The notes below the pieces were generated by a model. That model was not told where the DNA came from. It ran no database searches and saw nothing but the letters and a program-made list of their open reading frames with translations. Shown here piece after piece: positions 33,990 to 46,127 of a stretch of DNA of 64,000 bases. Each line of letters starts with the position of its first letter. The stretch's first letter is position 1. The DNA is from Pinus tabuliformis (lineage: Eukaryota; Streptophyta; Pinopsida; Pinales; Pinaceae). The position numbers were made by a program, and so were the translations under genes. The DNA lies in contig CM062819.1 of NCBI GenBank assembly GCA_031772625.1, positions 1,237,007,897-1,237,071,896 of the forward strand, written 5' to 3'.

Positions 33990-36900
33990 TCAGGGTGTGC
34001 CCAAAGCAGGGGCAGGACCCTTCTCTATGACCAATACTGCCTTCTCCATTGTTTTGATGAACTCTTGTCTTGAGGGAGGCTTCCTGTAGATCTTCAATCG
34101 ATGCCCATTGACAAGCATGGGAATGGCTTCCTCATCAATGGTTCGAATGAGGACAGATCCATTGTCATGACACTTTTCCACGGAATATGGTCCTAGCTAT
34201 CTGGTTCTCAACTTCCCCTTGAAATCTTTGTATCTGGAATCATACAACAAAGCCCAATCTCCCGGCTGAAATTGCTTGTCATGGAGATGTTGGTCATGCC
34301 ACACCTTCCTCTGAAGTTGAACCACTTCTGAGTGAAGGAGGGCCTGCATGCGGTGCTCATCCAGTCCATTCAGCTGCAATAACCTTTCTTGCTGTGCATG
34401 GCTGAGATCTAGGTCCAGCTGAGCTGCCATCCTCAAAGTGTTATACTCAAACTCAATGGACAGCAAAGCTTTCTTCCCATAGACCAGCTCATAAGGTGTG
34501 AAGCCGGTGGTGGTCTTCCAAGTGGTGTTGTAAGCCCATGTGGCCTCAACCAGGCGATCTGCCCAGTCCTTTCTGCTGCTGCTCACCACTTTAGTCAAGA
34601 TCCCTTCTAATGCTCTATTGGTGACTTCCACCTGCCCATTTGCTTGAGGATGATAGGGGGTGGAAGTCCTATGCTTGATCTTGTGATGAGCTAGTAGATC
34701 TTCAACCAAGTTGGATGTGAACTGGCTCCCTTGATCGGTCACCAGCTCTCTTGGGTAGCCAAACTTGTAGAAGATGTTCTCTCTTAAGAACTCGACCACC
34801 TTCTCTTCTGTTGCTGCTTTGATTGCTTTAGTCTCTGCCCACTTTGTCAAGTAGTCAGTACACACAATGATGTAGGATCTCTGCCTCGAAGAGGGATTGA
34901 TTGGACCCACAAAGTCCATGCCCCACTTCTCAAATGGCTCAAGAGTCACTTGAGGTTGGAGAGGCATCTCATCCCTTTGGGTTGGTTTCCCCATTCTTTG
35001 GCATTGGTCACACTGGCTGACATATCTTCTGACATCTTGATGAAGTGTGGGCCAATAGTAGCCTGCCTGCAGGATCTTGAAGGCAGTTCTCTTTGCTGCA
35101 AAATGTCCTCCACAAGGCCCATCATGACAGGTTAGGAGGATGTCAAAGACTTCCTCCTCCCTTACACAACGCCTTAAGATCTGATCGGGGCCAAGCTTGA
35201 ACAGATTGCCCCCAATCCATGTAAATGAGGCACTCTTTCTGATGATTTTGCTCTTCTCTTTTGAAGAGAGGTGCGGAGGGAACTGAGCTGAAACCAGGTA
35301 GTTTGCTATATCAGCAAACCATGGAGAGAGTACTGAGATAGCAAACAGATGCTCATCAGGCATCTGGTCATCCACCGTCCCATCTTCATCTGCAGACAAA
35401 TCCAATCTAGACAAGAAGTCAGCAACAACATTTTCTCTCCCTGGTTTATCAACAATGGTTAGATCAAACTGCTGCAATAAAAGTAACCATCTAATAATAC
35501 GAGCATTCACATCTGGTTTATTCATCAAATATCTAATAGCAGCATGGTCAGTATGTACAAAAGTCTGGTAACCAGTAATATAATGTCGGAACTTGTTCAG
35601 TGCATGAACCACAGCTAAGAATTCCTTCTTGGTTACAGTGTAATTCAGCTCTGCTTTGGACAAGTTTTTGCTAACGAAGTAAATGGCATATGGAAGTTTT
35701 TGCTCAACTTGTCCTAAGGCTGCACCTATGGCTTTGTTCGAGGCATCAGTGTGGATGTGGAAAGGTAGGGCCCAGTTTGGACCTCTCAGGATTGGAGCTG
35801 ACACTAACTTGTCTTTTAATTCATTCAAACTCTTCTGACAATCGTCAGTCCAATTAAACTCCACATCTTTTTCCAACAGACCAAAAAATGGTGAGGCTAA
35901 CTTGCTGAAGTCCTTAATGAATCTCCGGTAGTATCCTGCTAATCCCAAGAAACTCCGGACATCCCTTACTTTTTGAGGAGGTGGAACCCTCTTGATGAGA
36001 GCAATTTTGTTAGGGTCCACCTGCAATCCTTGGGAAGAAATGGTATGGCCTAGCACGGTCCCTTCAGTCATTAGGAATTCACATTTCTCAGGGCTAAGGG
36101 ACAAGTTCATCTCGATGCACTTGGTTAGGACCTTTCCCAAGTTGGACAATGCTTCCTGGAAGTTGGCCCCATAAGGAGTAAAGTCATCCATGTATATTTC
36201 CACTGCATCATGGACCAACTCCGAGAAGATGCTCAAGACAGCTCTCTGAAAAGTAGCAGGAGCATTGCATAGCCCAAAGGGAAGGACTCGATAGGCAAAG
36301 GTACCCCAAGGACAAGTGAAGGTGGTCTTATCTTGGTCCTCCGGGCTGATTTGGATTTGATTGTACCCGCTAAACCCATCCAGGAAAGAGAAGAACTTCT
36401 TTCCTGCCAGTCCATCCAACACTTGATCTATGAAAGGTAGAGGGAAATGGTCTTTCTTGGTAGCTTTGTTCAGCTCACGGTAATCTACACAGATCCTCCA
36501 CTTCCCATTCTTCTTGGGAACCAACACTAGAGGGGAAACCCATTCACTATCTGAGATGGGGTAGATGAATCCGGCATCCAACAGTTTTTGCAACTCTTCC
36601 TTGACAATGTCCTTAAGGGCTGGATTCATTCTCCTCTGGGGTTGCCTAACTGGTTTACAATCCTCTTTGATGTATATATGATGGGTACAGACCGAGGGAT
36701 GGACTCCTTTCATCTCCTTATAGCTCCAAGCAAAAGCATCTAAGTGGCTGGCCAATAGGCTACACAAATCCTTCTCCTGGGAAGGAGATAGGGAGGAGCT
36801 GATCTTTAATGCTCTCTCAGGGCCGAACTCCACACTTTTGACTCTGGGAGTGACAGGGCTGGATGTACAAAGGTCCACTAAGGTGCTAGCTTGGGCATCC

Positions 36901-38447
36901 TCCACCAACTTCTCTAAAGATAGTGCACTGGAAGGTGGATTCTGGATCAGGGTCTCAATCAAATCATCCTCGGTAGGAGGGTCTCTTCTAGTGGTATCTA
37001 GGGTGCACAGAGGTGCAGAGTACACCTCGTCTTCCTCTCCTTCCTCCAACCAGAGTGGTAAATCATGCTCTAAAGAAGGTTGGGCAGGAGGGTATAGGAC
37101 TAGCTGCTTGGACATGGGACCATTTTTGATGGTCATGTTTCCTGCCCGACAACTTATGTAAGCATCTGCAGTAGCTAACCAAGGCCTTCCCAAGATGAGA
37201 GGATATCTAGTAAGCTTGGCCTTTGGTTGCAGAACCAGGAAGTCTGCAGGGTATTCCCAAGAATCAATAGAGACCAAGACATCCTCCACAATCCCTTCGG
37301 GAGTCACGGTGGAGCGATCTGCTAATTGCAGTACTGTCGAGGTCTTCCTCAAGGAACCCTGAAGATTGAGTTTAAGCATGGTATCCCTGGTCATCACATT
37401 GATGGCCGCCCCCAGATCAATCAAGGTGTGGGGGATAATGGTGCCATTGATGTGAACATCTACTACAGGACTTCCAGGATCTAGGTACTTTGGGCAGATG
37501 ACTTGTCTTAGCATAAGGTCAGACAACTGTCCTATGACATTGATAGTTGAGGCATCTTTCTTCCGTCTGCCTGGGTGTTTGAAACACTTCTCCTTAATCA
37601 GCTTGTTATATATTGGCACATCCTTGATGGCTTGGAGAAGTGGGATTTTTACACACAACTGCTTGAGCTCACCCAAAAGCTCATCTTCCTCTGGGTTAGG
37701 TTGTGTGGTGGCTGTTAGTCTCTCAGGAAAGGGTGGAATAGGCTTTGGTTCACTCTCCTGATGGTTTTCCTCATCCTCTGGGGGAGGAGGTTGGCGATCT
37801 GGAAGAGTCTTTCCAGATCTAAGATTGATCTCCTGGATCTCCACAGCATAGGTAGGGCATGAGGTCTCCCCAGTATATACCTGCTGAGCCTGTCTATTGT
37901 TGGGGTTCGGGTTCGGTTGAGCAGGCATCTGAGGTTGCCTTGGAGGAGCAGGAGGTAAAGGCTGAGGTTGAACTGGTGGTGGAGGCAAAATGGCAGGAGG
38001 AGTGTTGTATTGGGGCCTCCACCCCGACTGAGGAGCACTCCATTGAGGCTGCGACTGGGTATGTGAGTGATATGGATGAGAAGTAGGTTGAGTAGGGTAC
38101 TGAGGTGGATAAGACCATGGAGGAGGCATGGACCAAGAAGGATGAGCAGGGGGACCCCAGGAAGGCATGGGAGTCGAGTGGTTGGGGTTGTAATAAGCTT
38201 GAGATGCCCCTTGCATCCCCTGCTGATAAGGTCTAGATCCTTGAGGCCTCCTTTGGTTGATGAAGTAGAGAGGTTCAGTGGGGGCTTCGGTTCCTTGGTA
38301 CATGGCTTTAAACCCAGGTAAGGTTGGACACTGATTTGTTGGGTGGTCCTCCTCACAAACGAAACACACTTCAACCGAATGCAATGGACATTCGTTCTTA
38401 GGGTGTCTTCTGGTGCACCTAGGACAGAAGACAACCAAGGCTCTCTC
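33990..38447 (-). CDS. pol: pol of element E (protease, RT, RNase H, integrase)
   Basis: Open for 1413 residues (38438-34197); one TAG at 34194-34196 separates the last 67 residues (to 33990), same frame. Order: two CX2CX3HX4C knuckles (CPRCTRRHPKNEC, CFVCEEDHPTNQC), Pro/Gln-rich linker, protease LIDLGAAINVM, RT with FLDGFSGYNQI and the catalytic IYMDDF, RNase H with intact Asp in HTDASNKAIGAAL, integrase with HDGPCGGHF..CDQCQ, GMDFVGP, TDQGSQF and YHPQANGQVEVTN. Catalytic residues are present in every domain. It overlaps no other sense gene; gag lies upstream in the same frame behind a TAA at 38448-38450. Apart from the three nonsense codons it could be a working polyprotein. Confidence 0.93.
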
Positions 38448-39365
38448 AGCTTATTCTTTCTTCTGCTGGATCCTGAATGTGTCCAGCTGCATGGCAATGG
38501 TCTGTCTCACCTCACTCTTAAGATCTTCTAATTGGTTTGTAAACTCATGTTTGGAGAAAGGGACACCGGGTGAGAGGAGATTTCCTCTACCTCGTTTTCT
38601 AGCTGCCCTGGAATGATTTCGAAACACAGTCTTGATGTCCTCATAAGGCAGTTGGTAAATGTCCCCCCCAGCTAACATGTGAAGGGTGTCTAAGAGATCT
38701 TCAGGGACTCCTCGGAGTAGAACCAACTTGAGGGATTCAGGGTCAAGTGTGCACCTGGCCCATTTATAGCTAAGTTGGAACCTCTCCTCATAATCCTCTA
38801 AAGACTCATCATTCCCCATGGTCATTCAAAAGATCTCTCCCTTGGTTTCCTTGGACCTACAATAATCCCTATACTTGGTATTGAAGGCTTGCTGCATCTG
38901 AGCCCAAGTAGCGATGCTATTCCCAGGTAATCCCATGAACCAGCGTAGTGCTGCATCCTTAAGAGTGGAAGGGAAAAGCTTCAGCTTTTGCTCATCTTCA
39001 GTATAGTCATAGGTTCTACAAAGGACAGCAAACTCAAACAAGAAGGTATCAGGATCCTCCGTGGTCAGTCCATGGAAGTGAGGCAAGGCGGAGGGGCTAA
39101 TGTTTTTCATTTTCATATCTCCATTGGTCTCTCGGATGGGGAAAGCTCCTTCTATTCTCTCATCTTCTCTCCTATTATCAGCCATGGCTTCAGATGGAGT
39201 GGTTTCTAACTCTTCTTCTTCTATAGGGTCTTGGTATATCTCAGGATGTTCACCTATAGGTTCCTCTGGGTCACTGTCACCAAAGAAGAGAGAAGGGTGA
39301 CTCAGTGATGTGGTGGGGGTGTTTGGTAGGAATTTGCCTGATCTATCTCGGTTCCTACGAGGCAT
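38448..39365 (-). pseudogene. gag: gag of element E
   Basis: Starts at the ATG at 39365 (MPRRNRDRSGKF), after an A-rich run on the sense strand. The capsid domain is seen in FHGLTTEDPDTFLFEFAVLC, LKDAALRWFMGLPGNSIATW and LEDYEERFQ, with LLRGVPEDLLDTLHML after it. A TGA at 38826-38828 (F-stop-M) and a TAA at 38448-38450 break an otherwise continuous gag-pol frame. Both stops could arise by one C-to-T change from CGA or CAA. The domain order and spacing to the zinc knuckles are normal for this lineage. Confidence 0.85.
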
Positions 39366-39495
39366 GAAATGGAAAAGACTTTTTTTTTTTTTTTTTTGAG
39401 TGCTTTTGCTTTTTCTTTGGTACCTGCAAAACTGAAACAAAGTGATCTACAACTAACTATATTGCTCAAATGAAATTGCAGAATTGGAAAGCTAA

Positions 39496-39633
39496 TCTAG
39501 GAAAGCAAGAAAAATTACTCTAGGAAAGCAAGAAATATTAATCTAGGAAAGCAAGAAATATTAATCTAGGAAAGCAGGAAATGCTAATCTATGAAAGCAG
39601 GAAATGCTAATCTATGAAAGCAGGAAATGCTAA
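39496..39633. repeat. Six 23-bp tandem repeats in the E leader
   Basis: Unit tctaggaaagcaagaaatatt plus aa, exactly 23 bp six times, between primer site and gag. The last two units share the change to tctatg and the last three the change to gcagga, showing stepwise duplication. Confidence 0.95.
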
Positions 39634-39727
39634 GCTACTTTTGCAGAATGGGAATGAAATAAACTACTGAGCAGAAGTAAGAGTACGAAAGTAGAAGAAA
39701 AGCAACAATTACTAATACTCTGACGCT

Positions 39728-39745
39728 TCCCCGGCAACGGCGCCA
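39728..39745 (-). other. Primer binding site of element E (tRNA-Asp)
   Basis: Minus-strand TGGCGCCGTTGCCGGGGA, complementary to the 3' end of plant tRNA-Asp (GUC) as known, 7 bases from the LTR end. Confidence 0.9.
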
Positions 39746-39752
39746 AAAAATA

Positions 39753-41879
39753 TGGTGAGCTCCAGTATTGTAGCAATAATGCTACAACTCCTGGGGCTTC
39801 CTGTCTCTCATTTTATCAACCCGGTAGTTCGTACAAACTTGGAAGCGACGGTGCTATATGCACAAGTACTAGCTCTTGTCGCAGTTGTCACTTGGTCAGC
39901 TGGCACAAGTCCGCTAGGGCTCAAGCCAACTTCTATAGGCTCTCAGAAGAAGCTTGCTAATTGATGGACGAAAGCTATTCTCAAAGGAAAACTACTCTAC
40001 TTGACAAAATGGATTGAAAGCAAATCAAAGCATGTAAACCTAGGAAACCCTAATTTAACTAGTCTAACCTCTACAATGCAAAAAATGTGAATGAAACTTC
40101 TACCAATGCTGCTGTTACCTCTAATAAGTGCAAATGCATGGATCTAAACTACTTGCATCATGAAAGATATGTTTTTGTATTTTTTCCTTAAGTGTGTGGA
40201 ATGATTGTGATTTTGTGCTAACTAGGGTTTGATTGTGCAGATGGGATGGAGAAGGAAGGAAAGCGTGGGACAGGTTGGGGAGGCTAGGAGAGGTCCCTAG
40301 GGATCCTTAGCATCCATCCACAGAGGTTCCTCACATTCAGAAGCTCGGCAACTGAGTGAGTGGCCTCCTACAGGAAGTCTGCAGGGGATCCTACAGGATA
40401 CTCTGGTTTCTACAGGATGTCTACAAACGGCTACAGGATGGCCTACCGTGAGTGTTTGGCGTGATGGAGGAGTGATGAAATGGTAGGGGGAGATGTGTAA
40501 GGTAGGAATGAGGCTGGTGATGGCTGTAGAAGTGAAGGAATAGGATGGGGAGTGAGTGTAGGGAGTGGGTTGGAAGATAGAGGGCTATGTCAACGAAAAG
40601 GGCTAGAGAATGGAAGGACGAGAGGAGTGAAAGACTTTGGGAGATAACAGAGTGGAGCAGAGGTCAAAGATGTGTTTGCATGCGTGATCAAGATGGAGGA
40701 CGAAGTAATGGAACGAGAGAAAGCAGTGTAAATGGAACAAATGCTTGTGACTATCACCAAACCGAAAATGCATTAACTTAGACTACCTGTGCTTATAAAT
40801 TCAATGAACAGCGATCTAAACGCGAAGGAGAATGTGCATGAAGCTGTGGTAAAGGAGTGTGGTGCAGGTGTGAATCATGTGGAAGCATCTAACATAACGT
40901 GACTGTGTTTGCAGCAATCATGGAATAAAGAAATGCGTATTTTTGGTGGTTAGTCATGGACTGCACTCCAATCCCAGATGAGATGGCAGTGAGCCTTAAC
41001 AACCTTTTTGTTGGAGCTCCAATCGATTATACCTATCCTCTGCTACACTACGCAAGTGGAAACAAATTCACCATAAGCAACTCCTATCTAACTCATGAAA
41101 AAGACCAACTTAACAACCTGTAATTCGAATTGCATGTGCAAATGAAAAGCTCAAAGTGCTGAAATGAAATGGAAACAACACTACAGCAGAGGGGATCTAT
41201 GGCTCTCAGGTTGGGCCCTAACCTGAGAGCTATAGTCTCCTTAAGAAAACTCAGAACTAGATCAGAATCTGCCTTCTTTATTCATAATCTGATATCATGC
41301 CAAATTGGCTTACAAAAAGGAACAAAAACTGAGCTGTGCTCGAAAATTACAATAGCAATACGAGAGTTTTAACAACCTATCCAAGGCTAAGGCCTCTATA
41401 CTTATACAAAAACGATGATCCAACAAGTGTCCTTGATTTTAGGAGCTCGGCTGTCCAACTAGAGTTTAACTGCTGATCCTGTAGGACGGTCATAACTGCT
41501 GTTCCTGTAGAGCAGTTTATAACTGCTGTTCCTGTAGAACAGCTGGCTGCTTCTAAGCTCGGAGGGGAGATGGGTTGGAGCTCGGAGTTCTTGGTGGGAA
41601 TCACGAGGAATGTCCCCAAGACCGTGGACATCCTCTCCTAAAAGTCAGCAGTGCCACCTCATTGTCTCCTTGTCTCCTTTTTCGTTGTCTTTTGCTCCCT
41701 TTTAATGCCAAAACCTGGAATCACAATGCATTAGTCACGTAGATAGAGTGCCTACCCTTCTTCCTACAAACAACATGAATAAACTAAGAAATGCATGCAT
41801 AAGCAGTAAAAAATGAATGGTTTGAGCAAGTAGAATAGGCCAAAATGAGCCCAAATTGTACCAAAATTGGGGCTCATCA
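39753..41879 (-). repeat. 5' LTR of element E
   Basis: 2127 bp, the same length as the 3' LTR, with 11 base differences seen (10 transitions, one A/C). Same ctacagga and GCTGTTC..GAACAGC motifs (around 40370-40450 and 41470-41545). Confidence 0.95.
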
Positions 41880-41884
41880 GATTG

Positions 41885-42386
41885 AAAGGGCTCTTTCCTG
41901 TGAACTGCATGAAAAGCCTAAAATGATATTGATAGATCCTCCCAAATCTGCCCTCACAATTAAGTATCTCTAGATTACCTTCAAAAGTTTGTTGTAGGTT
42001 TCAAGTAGGTATTCTCTTGGTACAATGGCTCCATACCCCTTGTTTTTGTACATTGGTTTCAAGAAATGTTTGTAGTTGGCTATGTCAAGAGGCATGCCCT
42101 TGAACCACTACTTTCCTTGTAGAGGAATCTTTGTTACAGCTGAGATGGTGACATCTGACATCGAGAAAGTGAGCTCTCTAATCTTAACCTCAAACCCAAC
42201 GAAATTCAAAGCAAACTCCTTGGTGAGTTGTACACTATATCCCTGGATCTTCTCACAAAATCTAATGTATCCAAGTTGTTCAAATGCAACTCTAATTGTT
42301 GGGTTTGATTTGATCAAGGTGAGTTCTTGGGGTTCAAACCTAACATTCTCTCCTCCCTTGTGTTTCTTTCTATATGGGGTTGTCAT
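41885..42386 (-). pseudogene. Extra ORF of element A, N-terminal piece
   Basis: Begins at the ATG at 42386 (MTTPYRKKHKGGENV), continues with FEQLGYIRFCEKIQGY, LTKEFALNF and IRELTFSMSDVTISAVTK, then an in-frame TAG at 42108, WFKGMPL and GYGAIVPREYLLE, and is cut at 41884 by element E. The layout matches the N-terminal domain of E's extra ORF (FCDKLQGY, VAEEFLQAL, FRGLSLQLTPEHIS), though identity is low. The A2 copy at 61480-61725 carries the same segment without that TAG. Position after integrase in the same strand is like the env-position ORF of Athila elements; role unknown. Confidence 0.7.
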
Positions 42387-43728
42387 TTTTTCACAACAGA
42401 GACAAACTCTAAGGTTTCTTGAATGCAATTTCAGTGTATGCCAATTGAGTGCAATAGTAGGTTAGCAATGATGTAATGGAGCTTTAGAATAGGGTTTTAT
42501 AACAATTTAGGATGGAAAACTCTATACAACAGACTTGGACAACAAAACTCACCTCTCAAACTTAAAACAACAACTGAAGTTTTCTTTACTGACAGTGGGA
42601 AAATTAAAAACACAAGAACAACGAGAAGCACAACACATGAAAGAAAGAGCATTTATTGATCTTTGAGGGCAGCAACAACAAGAAACGGGGCTTCATTCCA
42701 CTTAAAGGAATGTCAAACTTCAATATATAGGTGGAAAACAAAGATTTTGGCATTTGAAGGGGGTGACAACATAATAATGCAACACTGAGGTAAAACACAA
42801 CGTATTGTACAGAAAACACAACGAGCTTAAAAATTCAAGGTTTGCAAAGTCTTTAATGCATTTTTATCAACAAATAGGGGAAATTTTAAAAATATGCAAG
42901 ACAAATAATTCAAGGAAACAAGGAAATGGCACTTGGAATAAGTAATTGACAATTGGCTTGAAAAACATAGCAACTGTTTGTGAGCGCAACACCTCCCTTG
43001 CAACCTTTGTGCATCGAACCCCAAGCAATGCATAGAAATATCTCAATGGAAAAATGAATGGCTCTGTGGTATTTTTGGAAGTTAAAGAAGCCTTTGAACT
43101 CCCAAGGTGGCTAAATCCACATTTCAAGGGCGATGATTGCAATTTTGAACCTCAATCATGAAAGTGCAACAACTGTTAGAAGCACAACGCATCTCCTAAC
43201 CATTGTACCAGTGTGATGTCATGGCACAATATGACTTGACACTCTAAGTGACCATACTGACCCTACAAATATGTGCCAATGATAATAAGACAAGACACTA
43301 TGACCTCACTCATGACCTTTTGTGAGACATGACCTTAGACTCACTTAACTCAACTTCTTAGGGAATTAATAACTATTTACATGATCTTTCATACACTGTG
43401 ACATAATTACATCAATAATGAAACCTTTATTTTACGTTAATAGCAATAAATTGATCTCTACAATATCATATCCTAACCTTTACATTTTCCAAAATAAATG
43501 GAAAAGACCAAAACTTATTTTTTGACTACTATAATATAGGATAGTAACATTGGCTCCATTGAGGATGGTATCCTCCATGTGAGTAGCCAAGAACACCATA
43601 GACCATGTGCCTGACCATTGGCATTATTAACTCTTTGACTCAACACAAAACTAACTCATGACTTATTACATTTTAGAAAATGGGTATCTACTCATCAAAG
43701 GCTTATGGCCTTCTCTTTAGGCTTCAAA
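42387..43728 (-). other. Spacer between integrase and extra ORF in A
   Basis: No supported gene. Scattered gcgcaac/agcacaacg motifs (42620, 42985, 43165-43185) match motifs in the A LTR. The part 43200-43700 is AT-rich and unremarkable. Confidence 0.5.
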
Positions 43729-45160
43729 TTATGGAGACAACTTCCCACCTGCAGTACTAAAAATTGGATGGCTATATACAATGAAATGATCAAAACCAAC
43801 TGATTTTAAGTAAAATAATGCTTGAGAAACCTGCCATTTACAGGCCCTCCAACAAGAAACTCTCCTGTCAAATCCTGCAGCAAGTATGCATTTCTCCCAT
43901 GGAATGCTGCAACCTTGAATGGTCCTTTCCAAAGATTTAAATTTTTTCCATGTTTAGCCTTGTATTCATTCCTAACATCCCACTTCAAAGCCAAGTCACC
44001 AGCCCGAAAGACTTCAACCTTTGTCCTCCAATAAAAATCTTCTTAATTTTATCCTGGATTGCTTGAGTATTGTTATACACTTCCTCTCTTGTTTGTTACA
44101 ATTGAATCATTTGATTTATCCTCCTTTGCAAGTCATTTGGTTCTGCATCTACTTCCTACACCAACTTCATTACAAGAATTCCCAAGGAAGAAGGGAAAAT
44201 AACATTTATTCCATACACCAGTTGAAAATGTGACATACCAATTGACTTCTTAGTGTTCACTCTATCAGCCCATAGTGCATAGATCAACTTCTTGTGCCAT
44301 GTTTTCTTATTTTCTTGTAGCAATTTATTTATAATATTCACCAGACTCTTGTTAGAAGAATCAGCTAAACCATTACCTTGTGGGTAATATATCGTAGAAT
44401 GACTGAGTACAATATGATATTTGTGACAAAATTCAATCATTTTCTTGGACTTGAAAGCAACAACATTATATGTGATTATTCTACAAGGACAACCAAATCT
44501 TGAACGAATATTACCTTCTAGAAATTGAATGATGACTGCATTTGTTGCCTGCCTGCTTGGTATTTCTTTTGTCTTCTTTGTAAGATAATCAGTGGCTGTA
44601 AAAATCCATTTGTGCTGGCTTGAAGATGATGGATGGATTTCCCCATTGAAATCCAAACCCCACTGCTGGAAAGGTGCTTCAACCACAATTGGTTTTAGGG
44701 GTAAGGGTAAAATCTTTCTCTTTCCTTAAAAAAATTGCCATTCATGGCAGCTTGATACTCTTTTATAAACATTGGAAAATAATGTTGGCTAGTAAAAACC
44801 AGCCCTTAGAATCTTGTTAGTTGTGGCTTTCCAAAAATGGTGGCCTCCACAATCTCCTTTGTGAAATTCTTCCATAACCTTTTGGGCCTCATCCTCCAGT
44901 AAAAAATTTAACAACACAGCTCCTGAATCTTTTTGATACATAAATTGATTCAAAATGCAAAATTTTAGAATCTTCAATTTCAGAAATCTTGCCTTTGTTT
45001 TTGCCATCCATGGAGGAGCCCGTAAATGTTGTAAAACATAAGCTATGTCAGCATACCATGGAGAGGAAAGGAACCTTTCAGATACCATTTGAGAAGGTTC
45101 TAAACTGCTGTGATAAGATAAACCAGCTATGAAATTTATGTCCAATACACTCAATTGAAT
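43729..45160 (-). pseudogene. Integrase of element A
   Basis: Read right to left. The zinc domain (FHKGDCGGHHF near 44870; CHEWQ where CxxC is expected, near 44760) is damaged. The core has QQWGLDFNGE (first Asp, about 44650), RIITYNVVAF where the second Asp is Tyr (about 44475), and YPQGNGLADSSNKS where the catalytic Glu reads Asp (about 44365). The C-terminal region NLWKGPFKVAAFHG lies near 43920-43950. Frame changes occur near 44700 and 44000. At least two of the three catalytic acids are altered, so this copy is inactive. Confidence 0.85.
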
Positions 45161-45830
45161 TTTCCATCAATTTTGCCAATCCTTGATCCTTTATCAGCTT
45201 AGTAGGCTTGATCTCCACATCATACTCGAAAATGTTTGCTATCCATCTACCTCTTCTACCTTTAGGATTAGGTTGGGTTAGGATGCCTTTCATAACAACA
45301 TTTGGGACATAAGCAATCACATGTGAATGAAGCACATAAAATCTAAAATCTTTCAAAGCTTTAACCAATGCATATGCCCGCTTCTCCATAATATTGTATT
45401 TAAGGGACAAATATCTCAACCCTATGCTAAAGAAGGCTATTGACTGTTCATTACCTTGCTGATTTTTCTGCACAAGGACTACAACAATTGTGTGTTCTGA
45501 TGCGAAAGAGAAAATGATGAAATCTTTAGTATAATTTGGACTAGCTAAAATAAGAGAACTGACCAAGGCCCGTTTTACCTCATCAAATGACTTCTTTATT
45601 TCAATAGTCCATATGGTTTCACTTTCCTTCCTCAACATGTTAGTCAAAAGCCTTATAATTTCTACTAAGTTAGGAATGAATCTTCTTAAAAAATTGACTC
45701 TGCCCAAAAATGATTGAACCTCCTTCTTATTCCTTGGGATGTCAATTTTCTGAATTGCCGACACCCTGTTTGGATCAATTTTGATGCCATCCTTTGAAAT
45801 GATATGTCCCAACAATTTTCCCTCGTCCAT
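45078..45830 (-). pseudogene. RT connection and ordinary RNase H of element A
   Basis: Open for 250 residues. LLGHIISKDGIKIDP and VQSFLGRVNFLRRFIPN are the RT thumb/connection. The RNase H part reads IIFSFASEHTIVVVL (about 45515-45475), where gypsy elements normally have DAS; the first catalytic Asp is Phe. It goes on with IAFFSIGLRYLSLKYNIMEK, a YALVKALKDFRFYVLHSH stretch and IKPTKLIKDQGLAKLM. The whole relative family, as I recall it, reads FSFAS here, so the loss is probably ancestral and not recent decay. The frame runs straight on from the RT palm fragment. The 45078-45160 end overlaps the integrase frame. Confidence 0.8.
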
Positions 45831-46127
45831 TGTAAAATGTGACTTCTTTGGATTTAGGGATATGAAAAACCTCCTGCACTTCTCAAAATCTTGTATTAAA
45901 TGCTACAAATGATCAAAATCAGATTTTGAAAATACAGTGATATCATTAAGATAAACTACAATGAACTTATCCTTCTCATCGAAAAATGTAACATCCATGG
46001 TCCTTTGAAAGGTGGCCCCTACATTCATCAGTCTGAAGGGAATTTTGGCATACATGAAGCTGCCACATGGAGTGATGAAAGCTCTCTTTTCCTCGTCATC
46101 AGGATGCACCAAAATCTGATTGTAACA

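Larger units (their letters stand above)
27900..41879 (-). mobile_element. Element E: young Athila-like Ty3/gypsy retrotransposon
   Basis: Complete 13,980-bp element transcribed right to left, with two 2127-bp LTRs (39753-41879 and 27900-30026), tRNA-Asp primer site, gag-pol in a single frame, an extra sense ORF and a purine tract. Target duplication gattc (27895-27899) and gattg (41880-41884); the paralogous empty site at 61390-61400 reads gattc, so one base changed after insertion. Only 11 LTR differences were counted by eye (about 0.5%), making it the youngest element here. Three nonsense codons interrupt gag-pol. Athila-like by primer type, DLGA protease, YMDDF reverse transcriptase and the env-position ORF. 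Confidence 0.95.

Noticed and set aside
37715-38497. 260-residue minus-strand frame overlapping the E gag-pol junction
   Set aside because: Shadow of the true frame, which carries zinc knuckles and continues into protease.
39728-39745. Fragment of a tRNA-Asp gene
   Set aside because: Only the 18 bases complementary to the tRNA 3' end are present, next to an LTR, as expected of a primer binding site.
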